Source of the DNA: Alteribacillus sp041949975
GTDB lineage: Bacteria; Bacillota; Bacilli; Bacillales; Marinococcaceae
Direction of reading: 5' to 3'
NCBI RefSeq assembly: GCF_041949975.1
Contig: NZ_JBHFQG010000061.1
Location: forward strand, 1-11,143
DNA length: 11,143 nucleotides
A program made the translations under genes and the position numbers. Of this stretch, positions 1 through 7,009 are shown piece after piece (positions within the stretch are counted from its first letter, which is position 1; the number at the start of each line of letters is the position of its first letter). The notes under the pieces were generated by a model. The model was not told the origin of the DNA. It saw only the letters and a list, made by a program, of their open reading frames with translations, and did no database searches.

Positions 1-8
1 ATGCATCT

Positions 9-83
9 ACACGCAACTCCAATCTTTTTCTTGTTTCTTGGACAATTCAAGTGTAAAGGATTTTGGAGCTTGCGTGTTTTTTT
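9..83 (+). terminator. Hairpin with U tract, 3' end of an unseen transcript
   Basis: ACACGCAACTCCAA (9-22) pairs with TTGGAGCTTGCGTGT (63-77) apart from one bulged C at 69, giving a 14-bp stem. Seven T's follow immediately (77-83), so it would act on plus-strand transcription. The loop is unusually long (about 40 nt) and contains a small CTTG/CAAG helix (37-40 with 48-51). It could be the terminator of a gene ending left of the window or the 3' half of a small structured RNA. The stem and U tract are visible; the role is inferred. Confidence 0.45.
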
Positions 84-170
84 ATGTCTAAATTTTTTCA
101 TACCCCAACAATTATAATAGAGCCAAAAAAAGAATTCCTTCTTATGAATTATTTATTAGATGAAAGAACG

Positions 171-198
171 AAAAAGAACCCGCCATTAGGCGGGTTCT
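171..198 (-). terminator. Rho-independent terminator of the yusI-gcvH unit
   Basis: AGAACCCGCC (175-184) and GGCGGGTTCT (189-198) form a perfect 10-bp GC-rich stem with a 4-nt loop. Read on the minus strand the stem is followed by a run of five T's (175-171). It begins 12 nt past the gcvH stop codon and would end leftward transcription. Confidence 0.88.
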
Positions 199-210
199 AT
201 GTAAGTAAAA

Positions 211-594
211 TTAATCTTCGCTAACCATTTCTTCATATTCTTCAGCGGACATCAATTCATCTAACTCTTCTTGATCAGATGGTTCGACAACGATCATCCA
301 TGCTTTTTCATATGGAGATTCATTAACAAACTCTGGTGAATCATCCAATTCCTCATTTACTTCTACTACTTTTCCGCTAACAGGAGCATAAAGCTCAGAA
401 ACGGTTTTAACGGATTCTACACTGCCAAAAGGTTCATCCGCCTGTATTTCATCACCTTCTTCAGGCAATTCCACAAATACAATGTCCCCCAGCTCAGATT
501 GGGCAAAGTCAGTAATCCCAATGCGCACTTTTTCTCCTTCATGCTTGACCCATTCATGTTCTTCCGAGTACTTAAAGTCCTTTGGTAAATTCAT
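211..594 (-). CDS. gcvH: Glycine cleavage system H protein (lipoyl carrier)
   Basis: The small acidic carrier protein of the glycine cleavage complex. Its lipoyl arm shuttles the aminomethyl group between the P, T and L proteins. In Bacillus, GcvH is also the platform for lipoate assembly and relay to other lipoyl proteins (family knowledge). The whole protein is one lipoyl-type beta barrel, and the lipoylated lysine is K63 in GSVESVKTVSELYAP. The frame is open back to a TTG at 603, but the chosen ATG at 594 gives MNLPKDF and 127 residues, as I recall for B. subtilis YusH/GcvH, with GGAGG at 604-608 and 9 nt spacing. ATG 597 is a possible alternative. It lies 53 nt after the Spx-like gene and is probably co-transcribed with it. 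No gcvT or gcvP is present, which is usual for Bacillus. Confidence 0.96.
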   Translation of the reverse strand: MNLPKDFKYSEEHEWVKHEGEKVRIGITDFAQSELGDIVFVELPEEGDEIQADEPFGSVESVKTVSELYAPVSGKVVEVNEELDDSPEFVNESPYEKAWMIVVEPSDQEELDELMSAEEYEEMVSED

Positions 595-647
595 CATTAT
601 CAACCTCCATTTTCAAAATTCAAGTTGCGTGAGGAAAGACAAAACTA

Positions 648-1007
648 TTACTTATTCCATACTTCCTCAAATTGTTCTTCCTTAAACCCAACTGTGACAT
701 TTTCTCCATCTGTAACGATCGGCCTTTTTAACAGCATGCCATCTGAAGCAAGGATATCAAGCAGTTCCTTTTCGTCTGCTGATTTTATTTTGTCTTTCAA
801 ACCCAGCTCCCGGTACTTCTTCCCGCTTGTGTTAAAAAATTTTTTCAATTCCAGGCCGCTTTTTTTATACAGATTTTCCAATTCCTCTCGGTTTGGAGGG
901 TTTTGTACAATGTCATGTTCATTATAAGCGATATCCTTCTCATCAAGCCAATTTTTTGCTTTTCGACATGTTTCGCAGCGAGAATATCCATAATATGTCA
1001 GTTCCAT
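648..1007 (-). CDS. yusI: ArsC/Spx-family thioredoxin-fold protein (YusI-like)
   Basis: A 119-residue protein of the arsenate reductase/Spx family: a thioredoxin-like fold with the redox pair C11-x-x-C14 near the N-terminus (SRCETCRKAKNWL) and the family's RPI motif at R95-P96. In the family some members (ArsC) reduce arsenate with glutathione or thioredoxin, and others (Spx, MgsR) bind RNA polymerase. This one matches the YusI type, named by its position between fadE and gcvH, and its biochemical role is not known to me. There are no arsenic genes nearby, so resistance is unlikely to be its job. ATG at 1007 follows AAAGGAG (1018-1024) with 10 nt spacing. It is probably the first gene of a two-gene unit with gcvH. 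The family is secure; the exact function is not. Confidence 0.88.
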   Translation of the reverse strand: MELTYYGYSRCETCRKAKNWLDEKDIAYNEHDIVQNPPNREELENLYKKSGLELKKFFNTSGKKYRELGLKDKIKSADEKELLDILASDGMLLKRPIVTDGENVTVGFKEEQFEEVWNK

Positions 1008-1045
1008 CCATTCCTTTCTCCTTTCCTGCTCTAAATTCCTTCTAT

Positions 1046-1074
1046 ATTATATCCAAATTTTCAATAATTCTCGA
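1046..1074 (-). promoter_or_regulatory. Probable sigma-A promoter of yusI-gcvH
   Basis: On the minus strand there is a perfect TATAAT (-10, 1046-1051) 17 nt downstream of TCGAGA (-35, 1069-1074), which has four of six consensus bases. It lies between the fad operon terminator and the yusI-like gene, giving a leader of about 30 nt that holds the ribosome binding site. The -10 is strong and the -35 weak. Confidence 0.5.
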
Positions 1075-1102
1075 GCACTATGACAGCCTTATCTAAATAC
1101 GC

Positions 1103-1133
1103 GAAAAAGCCCCGGGTTCTACGGAGCTTTTTC
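1103..1133 (-). terminator. Terminator of the fadNAE operon
   Basis: In minus-strand RNA, AAAAAGCUCCG pairs with CGGGGCUUUUU around a 7-nt loop, with one G-U pair. On the plus strand the same position would be a C-A mismatch, which argues that the stem serves leftward transcription. A T-run (1108-1104) ends it. It lies about 90 nt past the fadE stop codon. Confidence 0.75.
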
Positions 1134-1158
1134 AGATCACTTAGCAGAGAGGAGAATG

Positions 1159-1208
1159 CCTTTCCGAAGAAAGGGAATATATATTTTTGGAGCTTAATAT
1201 GCTCCAAA
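1159..1208 (-). other. Structured 3' untranslated region of fadE (two hairpins)
   Basis: Between the fadE stop and its terminator the minus-strand RNA can form two extra hairpins. The first is TTTGGAGC/GCTCCAAA (1201-1208 with 1186-1193, 7-nt loop). The second is CCTTTC-TTCG-GAAAGG (1174-1159), whose C(UUCG)G loop is a known very stable tetraloop. Neither has a proper U tract, so they are probably not terminators. They could protect the 3' end of the mRNA. Confidence 0.5.
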
Positions 1209-1221
1209 TTGGATAACAAAT

Positions 1222-3006
1222 TTAAACGACATAACGTTCTACATCTAATACTTCGCCAGCAATTTGACGCTTTAATGCTACAACATTAGTCGGAGTGTGA
1301 CGGGTAAGCTTTCTAAGCATAGAGAGCATGGTGCGCAGAGTATCTCCTTCGTCCATATGCACCAGCGACTCCTTCGCATTAGCTTCCAGACGGTTAATCG
1401 CTTCTTGACAGAACACACGTGTGAGAAGAATCTTCATTTCTTCTTTGTCTGCACCGTTTTTATTGATAGCTTTTTCTGTTCGAAGAATAGCAGACTCCAT
1501 GGAATAAATATCACTTACAATGTCTGCTACGTTCATTAAAAGCTCCTGTTCTTGTTCCAGAGATTTACCATATTTTTGAGCACCGTTTCCGGCTACCATT
1601 AAAAATACTTTTTTTGCATTTTTTAATAAATATTTTTCTTTTTCAAGCGGAGCGTCTCCAGGCTCTTCCGGCATCATTATCATTAACTCTTCTTGAAGTT
1701 TTTCTGCTCTTTGAAGAAGCGGGAGCTCGCCTTTCATGGCTTTTCGCATGATGGTACCTGGTACAAGCAAACGATTGATTTCGTTTGTTCCCTCAAAGAT
1801 GCGGTTAATCCGTGAATCTCTATAAATGGTTTCTACTTCATATTCCGACATGAACCCGTATCCGCCATGGATTTGTACGGCTTCATCTGCTGTGAAATCT
1901 AACGTTTCTGATCCAGAAAATTTATTTAAAGAGCACTCAATCGCGTATTCTGCAATAGAAGTTGCTACTTTACCGCCGTCTTCCTGTTCTTCTTCAGTCA
2001 ATTTTCCAAGCTGCTCTTCAAAAAGTCCTCCTGTACGATAAATGGAGCTTTCTAAAGCGTAAGTTTCAGATGCCATTGTTCCCAGTTTCTCCTGGATAGC
2101 TCTAAATTGACCAATTGGTGTTTTAAACTGTTTTCTTTCGTTTGCATAAGAAGATGCTAACTCAATCGCTCGTTTTGATCCGCCAACACAGCCCACACCC
2201 AGCTTATAGCGCCCAACATTTAAAATATTAAAGGCTATCACATGGCCGCGTCCTGCTTCACCAAGAAGATTTTCTTTTGGCACTTTTACATCTTCTAGAA
2301 GTAATGTCCGGGTAGATGAGCCTTTAATCCCCATTTTCTTTTCTTCTGGTCCAGTGGACACTCCTTCAAATTCACGTTCAACGATAAAAGCTGTAAAATG
2401 ATCTCCGTCAATTTTTGCGTATACAATGAAGACGTCTGCAAAAGCAGAGTTAGTAATCCATTGCTTTTCACCATTTAATATATAATGGGTGCCTTCTTCA
2501 TTTAAAACAGCCGTAGTCTTTGCACCTAGGGCATCTGACCCGGAGCTTGGCTCGGTTAGTGCGTACGCTGCTATTTTCTCCCCTGTTGCTAGAGCCGGAA
2601 GGTATTTTTTCTTTTGCTCTTCGTTACCGAAAAAGACGATTGGTAAAGAGCCGATACCTACATGTGCTCCGTGGCTCAATGAAAATGCGCCGGCACGGGA
2701 AAACTTCTCTGTGATAAGAGAGGAGCTGATTTTATCAAGGCTAAGCCCTCTGTATTTTTCAGGAACATCTGCTCCAAGAAGCCCTAGTTCTCCTGCTTTT
2801 TCTAACAGACGCCGTGAAATATCAAATTGATGATTCTCAATTTTCTCAGCTTCTGGAACCACCTCGCCAATAACAAAATCTTCTGTCGTTTTAGCAATCA
2901 TTTTGTGTTCTTCACTGAAATCTTCCGGAGTGAATACTTGTTCCGGTTTCACTTCCTCAACTAAAAATCCTCCGCCTTTTAGTCCAAGCTCAACAGTGCT
3001 GCTCAT
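1222..3006 (-). CDS. fadE: Acyl-CoA dehydrogenase FadE
   Basis: A flavoprotein that carries out the first oxidation of beta-oxidation, acyl-CoA to trans-2-enoyl-CoA, passing electrons to ETF (etfAB is not in the window). At 594 residues it has the extended form typical of Bacillus FadE (YusJ) and VLCAD-like enzymes. In order: N-terminal helical domain (about 30-145), beta domain with the signature ALTEPSSGSDA (149-159), C-terminal FAD domain with RKQFKTPIGQF (291-301) and QIHGGYGFMSEYEVE (378-392), then a helical extension from about 420. The expected catalytic glutamate is E405 in IFEGTNEI. ATG 3006 has GGAGG at 3016-3020 with 9 nt spacing. It is the last gene of fadN-fadA-fadE, separated from fadA by an unusually long gap (115 nt) with possible regulatory structure. 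Confidence 0.96.
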   Translation of the reverse strand: MSSTVELGLKGGGFLVEEVKPEQVFTPEDFSEEHKMIAKTTEDFVIGEVVPEAEKIENHQFDISRRLLEKAGELGLLGADVPEKYRGLSLDKISSSLITEKFSRAGAFSLSHGAHVGIGSLPIVFFGNEEQKKKYLPALATGEKIAAYALTEPSSGSDALGAKTTAVLNEEGTHYILNGEKQWITNSAFADVFIVYAKIDGDHFTAFIVEREFEGVSTGPEEKKMGIKGSSTRTLLLEDVKVPKENLLGEAGRGHVIAFNILNVGRYKLGVGCVGGSKRAIELASSYANERKQFKTPIGQFRAIQEKLGTMASETYALESSIYRTGGLFEEQLGKLTEEEQEDGGKVATSIAEYAIECSLNKFSGSETLDFTADEAVQIHGGYGFMSEYEVETIYRDSRINRIFEGTNEINRLLVPGTIMRKAMKGELPLLQRAEKLQEELMIMMPEEPGDAPLEKEKYLLKNAKKVFLMVAGNGAQKYGKSLEQEQELLMNVADIVSDIYSMESAILRTEKAINKNGADKEEMKILLTRVFCQEAINRLEANAKESLVHMDEGDTLRTMLSMLRKLTRHTPTNVVALKRQIAGEVLDVERYVV

Positions 3007-3010
3007 TTTT

Positions 3011-3064
3011 TTATACCTCCAATAATAATGTAATATTGGGAGGTTGGGAGGACACGAAGATCAC
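3011..3064 (-). CDS. Possible 17-codon leader peptide ahead of fadE
   Basis: A minus-strand reading frame GTG...TAA of 17 codons (starting M-I-F-V-S-S-Q-P-P) lies in the fadA-fadE gap. It is preceded by AGGAGG (3069-3074), 4 nt from the GTG, which is closer than ideal. Its TAA (3013-3011) sits between the fadE Shine-Dalgarno sequence and the fadE ATG, so a ribosome translating it would run through the hairpin that masks the fadE site. It is out of frame with fadE, so it is not simply an N-terminal extension. It may be chance; there is no evidence of translation. Confidence 0.2.
   Translation of the reverse strand: MIFVSSQPPNITLLLEV
3015..3044 (-). promoter_or_regulatory. Hairpin masking the fadE Shine-Dalgarno sequence
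   Basis: In minus-strand RNA, ACCTCC (3044-3039) plus AATA (3037-3034) pair with TATT plus GGAGGT (3024-3015), ten base pairs with one bulged C and a 9-nt loop. The GGAGG in the right arm is the fadE ribosome binding site. A second CCTCC copy (3051-3047) can pair with the upstream AGGAGG (3069-3074). The pairing is visible; a role in limiting fadE translation is inferred. Confidence 0.4.
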
Positions 3065-3121
3065 CTTTCCTCCTGGATTCCCATTTGACCCGCTTGATCG
3101 GGCCGTTAATGTTACTTGTTC

Positions 3122-4300
3122 TTACAATAATTCAAACACCCCGGCGGCCCCCATTCCTCCGCCAATACACATCGTTACGACACCAAACTGTTCGTTTCTT
3201 CGTTTCATTTCGTTCATTAAGCTGAGTGTAAGCTTTGTTCCTGTACACCCTAGCGGGTGCCCCAGTGCAATCGCCCCTCCGTTAACATTTACTTTCTCAT
3301 GATCGAGGTTTAACTCTCGAATAACTTGAAGAGATTGCGATGCAAATGCCTCGTTTAATTCAAAAAGGCCGATATCCTTCACTTCCAGGCCAGCTAACTT
3401 AACCGCTTTCGGAATAGCTTCAACTGGACCAATTCCCATTACCTCAGGTCGTACGCCAGCTACTGCAAAAGAATGAAACTTTAACATAGGTTTTAGCCCT
3501 TCGGCTTCAGCTCTGTCTTTTTCCATTAATAAAACAGAAGCAGCACCGTCACTCATTTGCGAAGCGTTACCGGCAGTTACTGAGCCTTTGGGATGAAAAG
3601 CGGGCTTTAATTGACTAAGTGTCTCCGTTGTCGTCCCCGGACGCACACCCTCATCACGGGAAAACGTCACCTGTTTTTCTTTTAATTTGTTGTCATCCCC
3701 TACAGTACGCAAGCTGACCTCTACGGGAACAATTTCTTCATCAAATTTTCCTTCTTCTATTGCTTTAGCAGCACGCCGGTGGCTCTCTGCTGCGAAAGCG
3801 TCCTGATCTTCTCTGGAAACACCGAACTCGTTAGCCACTTGTTCTGCAGTATATCCCATACCCATATAGTATTCTGGTGCTTCGTCTACTAATGATGGGT
3901 TTGGTGCAATGACATGACCGCCCATTGGAATGAGACTCATAGATTCTGCTCCTCCAGCGATAATTGCATTGGAATGTCCTAACATAATTCGTTCTGCACC
4001 ATACGCAATACTTTGCAGCCCGGAAGAACAATATCTATTAATAGTAATTGAAGGTACAGTATGAGGCAGACCAGCAAGTGCAGAAATGTTTCTTGCCAGA
4101 TTCATTCCTTGTTCTGCTTCCGGCATGGCGCATCCAATAATGACATCTTCGACAATCGACGGGTCTGCATCTCCTGCACGCTTTAAGGTTTCCTTTATTG
4201 TCAGCGCCCCGTAAACATCAGGTCTGGCGTTTGCGAGCGTTCCTTTTTTAGCTTTTCCTACCGGTGTTCTGGCACCGGATACGATAACCGCTTCCTTCAC
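3122..4300 (-). CDS. fadA: Acetyl-CoA acyltransferase (3-ketoacyl-CoA thiolase) FadA
   Basis: A type II thiolase catalysing the last step of beta-oxidation: 3-ketoacyl-CoA plus CoA gives acetyl-CoA and a shortened acyl-CoA. It is 392 residues, about the length of B. subtilis YusK. The nucleophilic cysteine is C91 in NRYCSSGLQS. The other catalytic residues are H348 in NGGAIALGHPLGCTG and C378 in MCIGGGMGAAG. The NEAFA motif (316-320) is also present, so the enzyme looks complete. The start is GTG at 4300 (in VKEAVIVSG), supported by GGAGG at 4310-4314 with 9 nt spacing and by the family's usual N-terminus. It begins 34 nt after fadN and is expected to act in complex or in sequence with FadN. 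Confidence 0.97.
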   Translation of the reverse strand: MKEAVIVSGARTPVGKAKKGTLANARPDVYGALTIKETLKRAGDADPSIVEDVIIGCAMPEAEQGMNLARNISALAGLPHTVPSITINRYCSSGLQSIAYGAERIMLGHSNAIIAGGAESMSLIPMGGHVIAPNPSLVDEAPEYYMGMGYTAEQVANEFGVSREDQDAFAAESHRRAAKAIEEGKFDEEIVPVEVSLRTVGDDNKLKEKQVTFSRDEGVRPGTTTETLSQLKPAFHPKGSVTAGNASQMSDGAASVLLMEKDRAEAEGLKPMLKFHSFAVAGVRPEVMGIGPVEAIPKAVKLAGLEVKDIGLFELNEAFASQSLQVIRELNLDHEKVNVNGGAIALGHPLGCTGTKLTLSLMNEMKRRNEQFGVVTMCIGGGMGAAGVFELL

Positions 4301-4334
4301 CAGCTTTCCCCTCCATTCATTCCTACTATTTGGA

Positions 4335-6722
4335 TTAATTGCGTAACGGTTTGCCTTTTGTCAACATGTGCTGCATTCGCTGCTGGGATTTAGGTTCACA
4401 AACAAGGCTTAAGAAAGCTTCTCTTTCCAGATCAAGTAAATACTGCTCATCTACCATCGTTCCTTTTGGTACTCTGCCGCCTGCTAAAACAAATGCGAGT
4501 TTTTCAGCAATTTTCACATCATGCTCAGAAGCCATACCGCCAAACTGCAGTGTTTTTGCTCTAAGCTTCATTGCTGCATACCCTGTTTCACCTACTACTG
4601 GTATCTTTTGGCGCTGAGGCGGAACATATCCTTTTTCATATAAGTGAAAAGCCTGCTTTTTCGCGTGATAGATGGTGTGGTCCGCATTAAATATTACATC
4701 GTCTCTATCACTTAAAAATCCGTTTTCTCGTGCTTCATCTGCAGAAGCCGATACTTTAGCCATAGCAATTTTTTCGAAAACCTTATTTGCTACAGGTAAC
4801 AGATCTATGCTTCCATCCTGTGGAAGGTCTTCGATGTGACGAAGATACAGCTCTTTATTTCCGCCGCCTCCTGGAATAAGGCCGACTCCTACTTCTACAA
4901 GCCCCATGTATGTTTCGGAAGCAGCCTGAATGCTTGCTGATGGAAGGCAAATTTCAGCTCCACCGCCTAGAGACATTCCGTGCGGGGCAGATACTACAGG
5001 ACGTTTTGAGTATTTAATTTTTGACATGGCATTCTGGAACTGCCGGATAACTATATCAATTTCAAAGAAATTATCATCCTGTGCTTCCATTAGAATCATC
5101 ATTAAATTGGCGCCAACACAAAAGTTTTTGCCATGATTTCCGATAACGAGCCCTTTAAAATTTTTCTCCACTTCGTCAATCGACTGGTTGATCATTTGTA
5201 AAACATCCAGTCCGATTGAGTTGTTAGGAGAATGAAATTCAAGGCAGGCTATATCATCTCCAATATCAATCAAACTTGCTCCTGCATTTTTTCTTATAAC
5301 AGCATTATTACTTTTCATTTTTTGAAGGTTGATTTCTTTTTTATTTATGTCTTTCCTTTGGTATTCCCCGTTGTGATAATACTCTTCTTCGTTTTTATAA
5401 AACGTTGAAATACCATTTGAAAGCATATTCTTGACCCATGAAGGAACATTTTCTCCATCTTCTTCCATCCGGGCCACTGATTTTTCTACTCCGATAGCAT
5501 CCCATGTTTCAAAGGGACCCATCTCCCAGCCAAATCCCCATTTGATGGCTTCATCAACAGCAGCAATGTTGTTTGCGATTTCACTGCTTTTCTCGGCAGA
5601 ATACAGAAGCACTGGTTTCATAATATTCCAAACAAGTTTTCCTGCTTCGTCATCTGCATATACAAGCGCTTTCAATTTACTGCTTAAATGTTTTTCTTGT
5701 TTTGCCTGCTCTGTGGAGGCAGTTTTAATTCTTTTTCTTGTTTCATATTCAAATGTCTCAGGATTCAACTCCAGTATTTCTTTACCGTTTTCCCTTTTTA
5801 CTTTCTTGTAAAATCCCTGACCTGCTTTACTCCCGATCCACCCTCTATCTGCCAATTGCTTCATAAAAGAAGGCGAATCAAATATTTCTTTTTCTTCTCC
5901 TTCCACCTGGTCATATACATTTTTAGCTACATGAAGGAAAGTATCGAGACCGACGACATCAAGCGTTCGAAAGGTCGCACTTTTAGGACGGCCGATTGAA
6001 GGCCCGGTAACAGAATCAATCTCTCCTACTGACCAGCCGCCTTTCAGCATTTCACGCACTGTCACTAACAATCCGTATGTGCCGATTCTGTTCCCAATGA
6101 AGTTTGGAGTATCTTTCGCCTCTACGACGCCTTTTCCAAGCGTATCTTCAGCAAATTGCTTCATGAATGCCAGGATTTCCGGGTTTGTTTTTTCATTTGG
6201 TATAATTTCAAGCAATTTCAAGTAACGTGGAGGATTAAAAAAGTGAGTCCCTAAAAAGTGAGAGCGGAATTCTTCAGAACGCCCTTCTGCCATAGCATTT
6301 ATAGAAATTCCAGATGTATTTGAGCTAACTATAGCGCCTCGCTTGCGATATGCTTCCACTTTCTCAAATACCTGCTTTTTCACTTCCAGATTTTCAACGA
6401 CTACTTCAATAATCCAATCGGCTTCATTTAAGCGTTTCATATCATCTTCAAAGTTGCCGGTTTCAATCAGAGAAAGGTTATTTTTCGTTGTTAATGGAGC
6501 GGGTTTCTGTTTTTGAAGCTGCTTTAAAGCACGATTGCTTAAGCGATTGCGCACCTCTTTATCATCAAGGGTAAGACCGTTTGCTTTTTCTTCCTCGGTC
6601 AGCTCTTTGGGCACAATATCCAATAAAAGAACCGGTATGCCAACGTTAGCTAGATGTGCTGCTATACCCGATCCCATCACGCCGGAACCTAGAACAACAG
6701 ATTTTTTTACGCTGCCTTTCAT
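4335..6722 (-). CDS. fadN: 3-hydroxyacyl-CoA dehydrogenase / enoyl-CoA hydratase FadN
   Basis: A bifunctional beta-oxidation enzyme that hydrates enoyl-CoA and oxidises 3-hydroxyacyl-CoA with NAD, feeding FadA. In FadN the dehydrogenase comes first: Rossmann motif LGSGVMGSGIAAHLA (11-25), SSNTSGIS (133-140), catalytic H160 in GTHFFNP, then the helical dehydrogenase domain to about 300. A linker with a second helical segment follows (about 345-450). The crotonase domain is at about 480-690, with oxyanion-hole segments CVGANL and SLGGG and both catalytic glutamates, E590 in GGGAEIC and E610 in LVEVGVGLIPGGGG. The frame is open up to an ATG at 6761, but that overlaps the operator. ATG 6722 (MKGSVKK, 795 residues) has AAGGAGG with about 6 nt spacing and matches the family N-terminus. 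It is the first gene of the operon; the fadM proline dehydrogenase gene that I recall preceding fadN in B. subtilis is absent. Confidence 0.97.
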   Translation of the reverse strand: MKGSVKKSVVLGSGVMGSGIAAHLANVGIPVLLLDIVPKELTEEEKANGLTLDDKEVRNRLSNRALKQLQKQKPAPLTTKNNLSLIETGNFEDDMKRLNEADWIIEVVVENLEVKKQVFEKVEAYRKRGAIVSSNTSGISINAMAEGRSEEFRSHFLGTHFFNPPRYLKLLEIIPNEKTNPEILAFMKQFAEDTLGKGVVEAKDTPNFIGNRIGTYGLLVTVREMLKGGWSVGEIDSVTGPSIGRPKSATFRTLDVVGLDTFLHVAKNVYDQVEGEEKEIFDSPSFMKQLADRGWIGSKAGQGFYKKVKRENGKEILELNPETFEYETRKRIKTASTEQAKQEKHLSSKLKALVYADDEAGKLVWNIMKPVLLYSAEKSSEIANNIAAVDEAIKWGFGWEMGPFETWDAIGVEKSVARMEEDGENVPSWVKNMLSNGISTFYKNEEEYYHNGEYQRKDINKKEINLQKMKSNNAVIRKNAGASLIDIGDDIACLEFHSPNNSIGLDVLQMINQSIDEVEKNFKGLVIGNHGKNFCVGANLMMILMEAQDDNFFEIDIVIRQFQNAMSKIKYSKRPVVSAPHGMSLGGGAEICLPSASIQAASETYMGLVEVGVGLIPGGGGNKELYLRHIEDLPQDGSIDLLPVANKVFEKIAMAKVSASADEARENGFLSDRDDVIFNADHTIYHAKKQAFHLYEKGYVPPQRQKIPVVGETGYAAMKLRAKTLQFGGMASEHDVKIAEKLAFVLAGGRVPKGTMVDEQYLLDLEREAFLSLVCEPKSQQRMQHMLTKGKPLRN

Positions 6723-6742
6723 CGTCTTCCTCCTTCTTCTTT

Positions 6743-6760
6743 TGAATGAATACTCATTCA
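6743..6760. promoter_or_regulatory. FadR operator, perfect consensus palindrome
   Basis: TGAATGAATACTCATTCA matches the published B. subtilis FadR (YsiA, TetR family) box TGAATGAMTANTCATTCA at every defined position. It lies in the fadN leader, about 40-60 nt downstream of the predicted transcription start and 20 nt before the fadN start codon. FadR would block elongation there until released by long-chain acyl-CoA. The sequence match is direct; the binding is inferred. Confidence 0.92.
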
Positions 6761-6778
6761 ACTTCTATCTATAAAAAT

Positions 6779-6796
6779 AAAATGAATAGCTGTTCA
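6779..6796. promoter_or_regulatory. Degenerate second FadR-like box
   Basis: On the minus strand TGAACAGCTATTCATTTT keeps TGAA, TA and TCATT of the FadR consensus but differs at five positions. Its core TGAATAGCTGTTCA (6783-6796) is itself a near-perfect inverted repeat. It lies just downstream of the predicted fadN transcription start, about 36 bp from the good box. It may be a weaker FadR site or the site of another TetR-type regulator. Confidence 0.4.
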
Positions 6797-6808
6797 GTTT
6801 CTAATAAT

Positions 6809-6837
6809 ACTATAAAATATTTCCTCTCTCTTGACAA
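6809..6837 (-). promoter_or_regulatory. Sigma-A promoter of fadN-fadA-fadE
   Basis: Minus strand TTGTCA (-35, 6832-6837) and TATAGT (-10, 6809-6814) are each five of six consensus bases, with the ideal 17-nt spacing. The expected start is near 6802, giving a leader of about 80 nt that contains both FadR-type boxes. Confidence 0.8.
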
Positions 6838-6946
6838 TAGAAAAGACAGAAAATTTCCAGAAAAACGCATGCTTTATTTCCAAATTTATTTTTTTATAAG
6901 TCTATTTTTCTTTGGGCTCAATAATAATATAACAGCCTTTAATCTA

Positions 6947-6977
6947 TGCATATTGTTTATACCAATTTTACATACTA
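6947..6977 (+). promoter_or_regulatory. Sigma-G-type (forespore) promoter of the coat genes
   Basis: TGCATA (6947-6952), 18 nt, then CATACTA (6971-6977) fits the sigma-G consensus gHATR-N17/18-CATWMTA. The expected start is near 6984, about 26 nt before the first coat gene, whose ribosome binding site lies in between. A forespore promoter fits the spore role of the genes behind it. Sigma-F overlaps with sigma-G in specificity and cannot be excluded. Confidence 0.65.
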
Positions 6978-7009
6978 ACTACCGTACATTATAAAGGAGG
7001 AATGAAAAT

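Noticed and set aside
113..118. TATAAT on the plus strand near the left edge
   Set aside because: No -35 at a usable distance and no plus-strand gene downstream.
595..603. TTG 603 as the gcvH start
   Set aside because: It lies directly against the GGAGG; ATG 594 (or 597) has proper spacing and family length.
482..685. Plus-strand open frames over gcvH, yusI, fadE, fadA and fadN (for example 893-1096, 2489-2830, 5431-5811)
   Set aside because: They lie antisense to clearly conserved genes, have no convincing ribosome binding sites, and their translations look like no family.
648..1007. Arsenate reductase (arsC) of an arsenic resistance operon
   Set aside because: The protein is ArsC-family, but no arsB/acr3 or arsR is nearby and the neighbourhood is that of yusI.
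6723..6761. Extended N-terminus of FadN starting at ATG 6761
   Set aside because: That start overlaps the FadR operator and lacks a Shine-Dalgarno sequence; ATG 6722 has AAGGAGG and gives the family's usual N-terminus.
6860..6876. Possible CcpA (cre) site around GAAAAACGCATGC upstream of the fadN promoter
   Set aside because: Only the left half fits the cre consensus; the right half does not.
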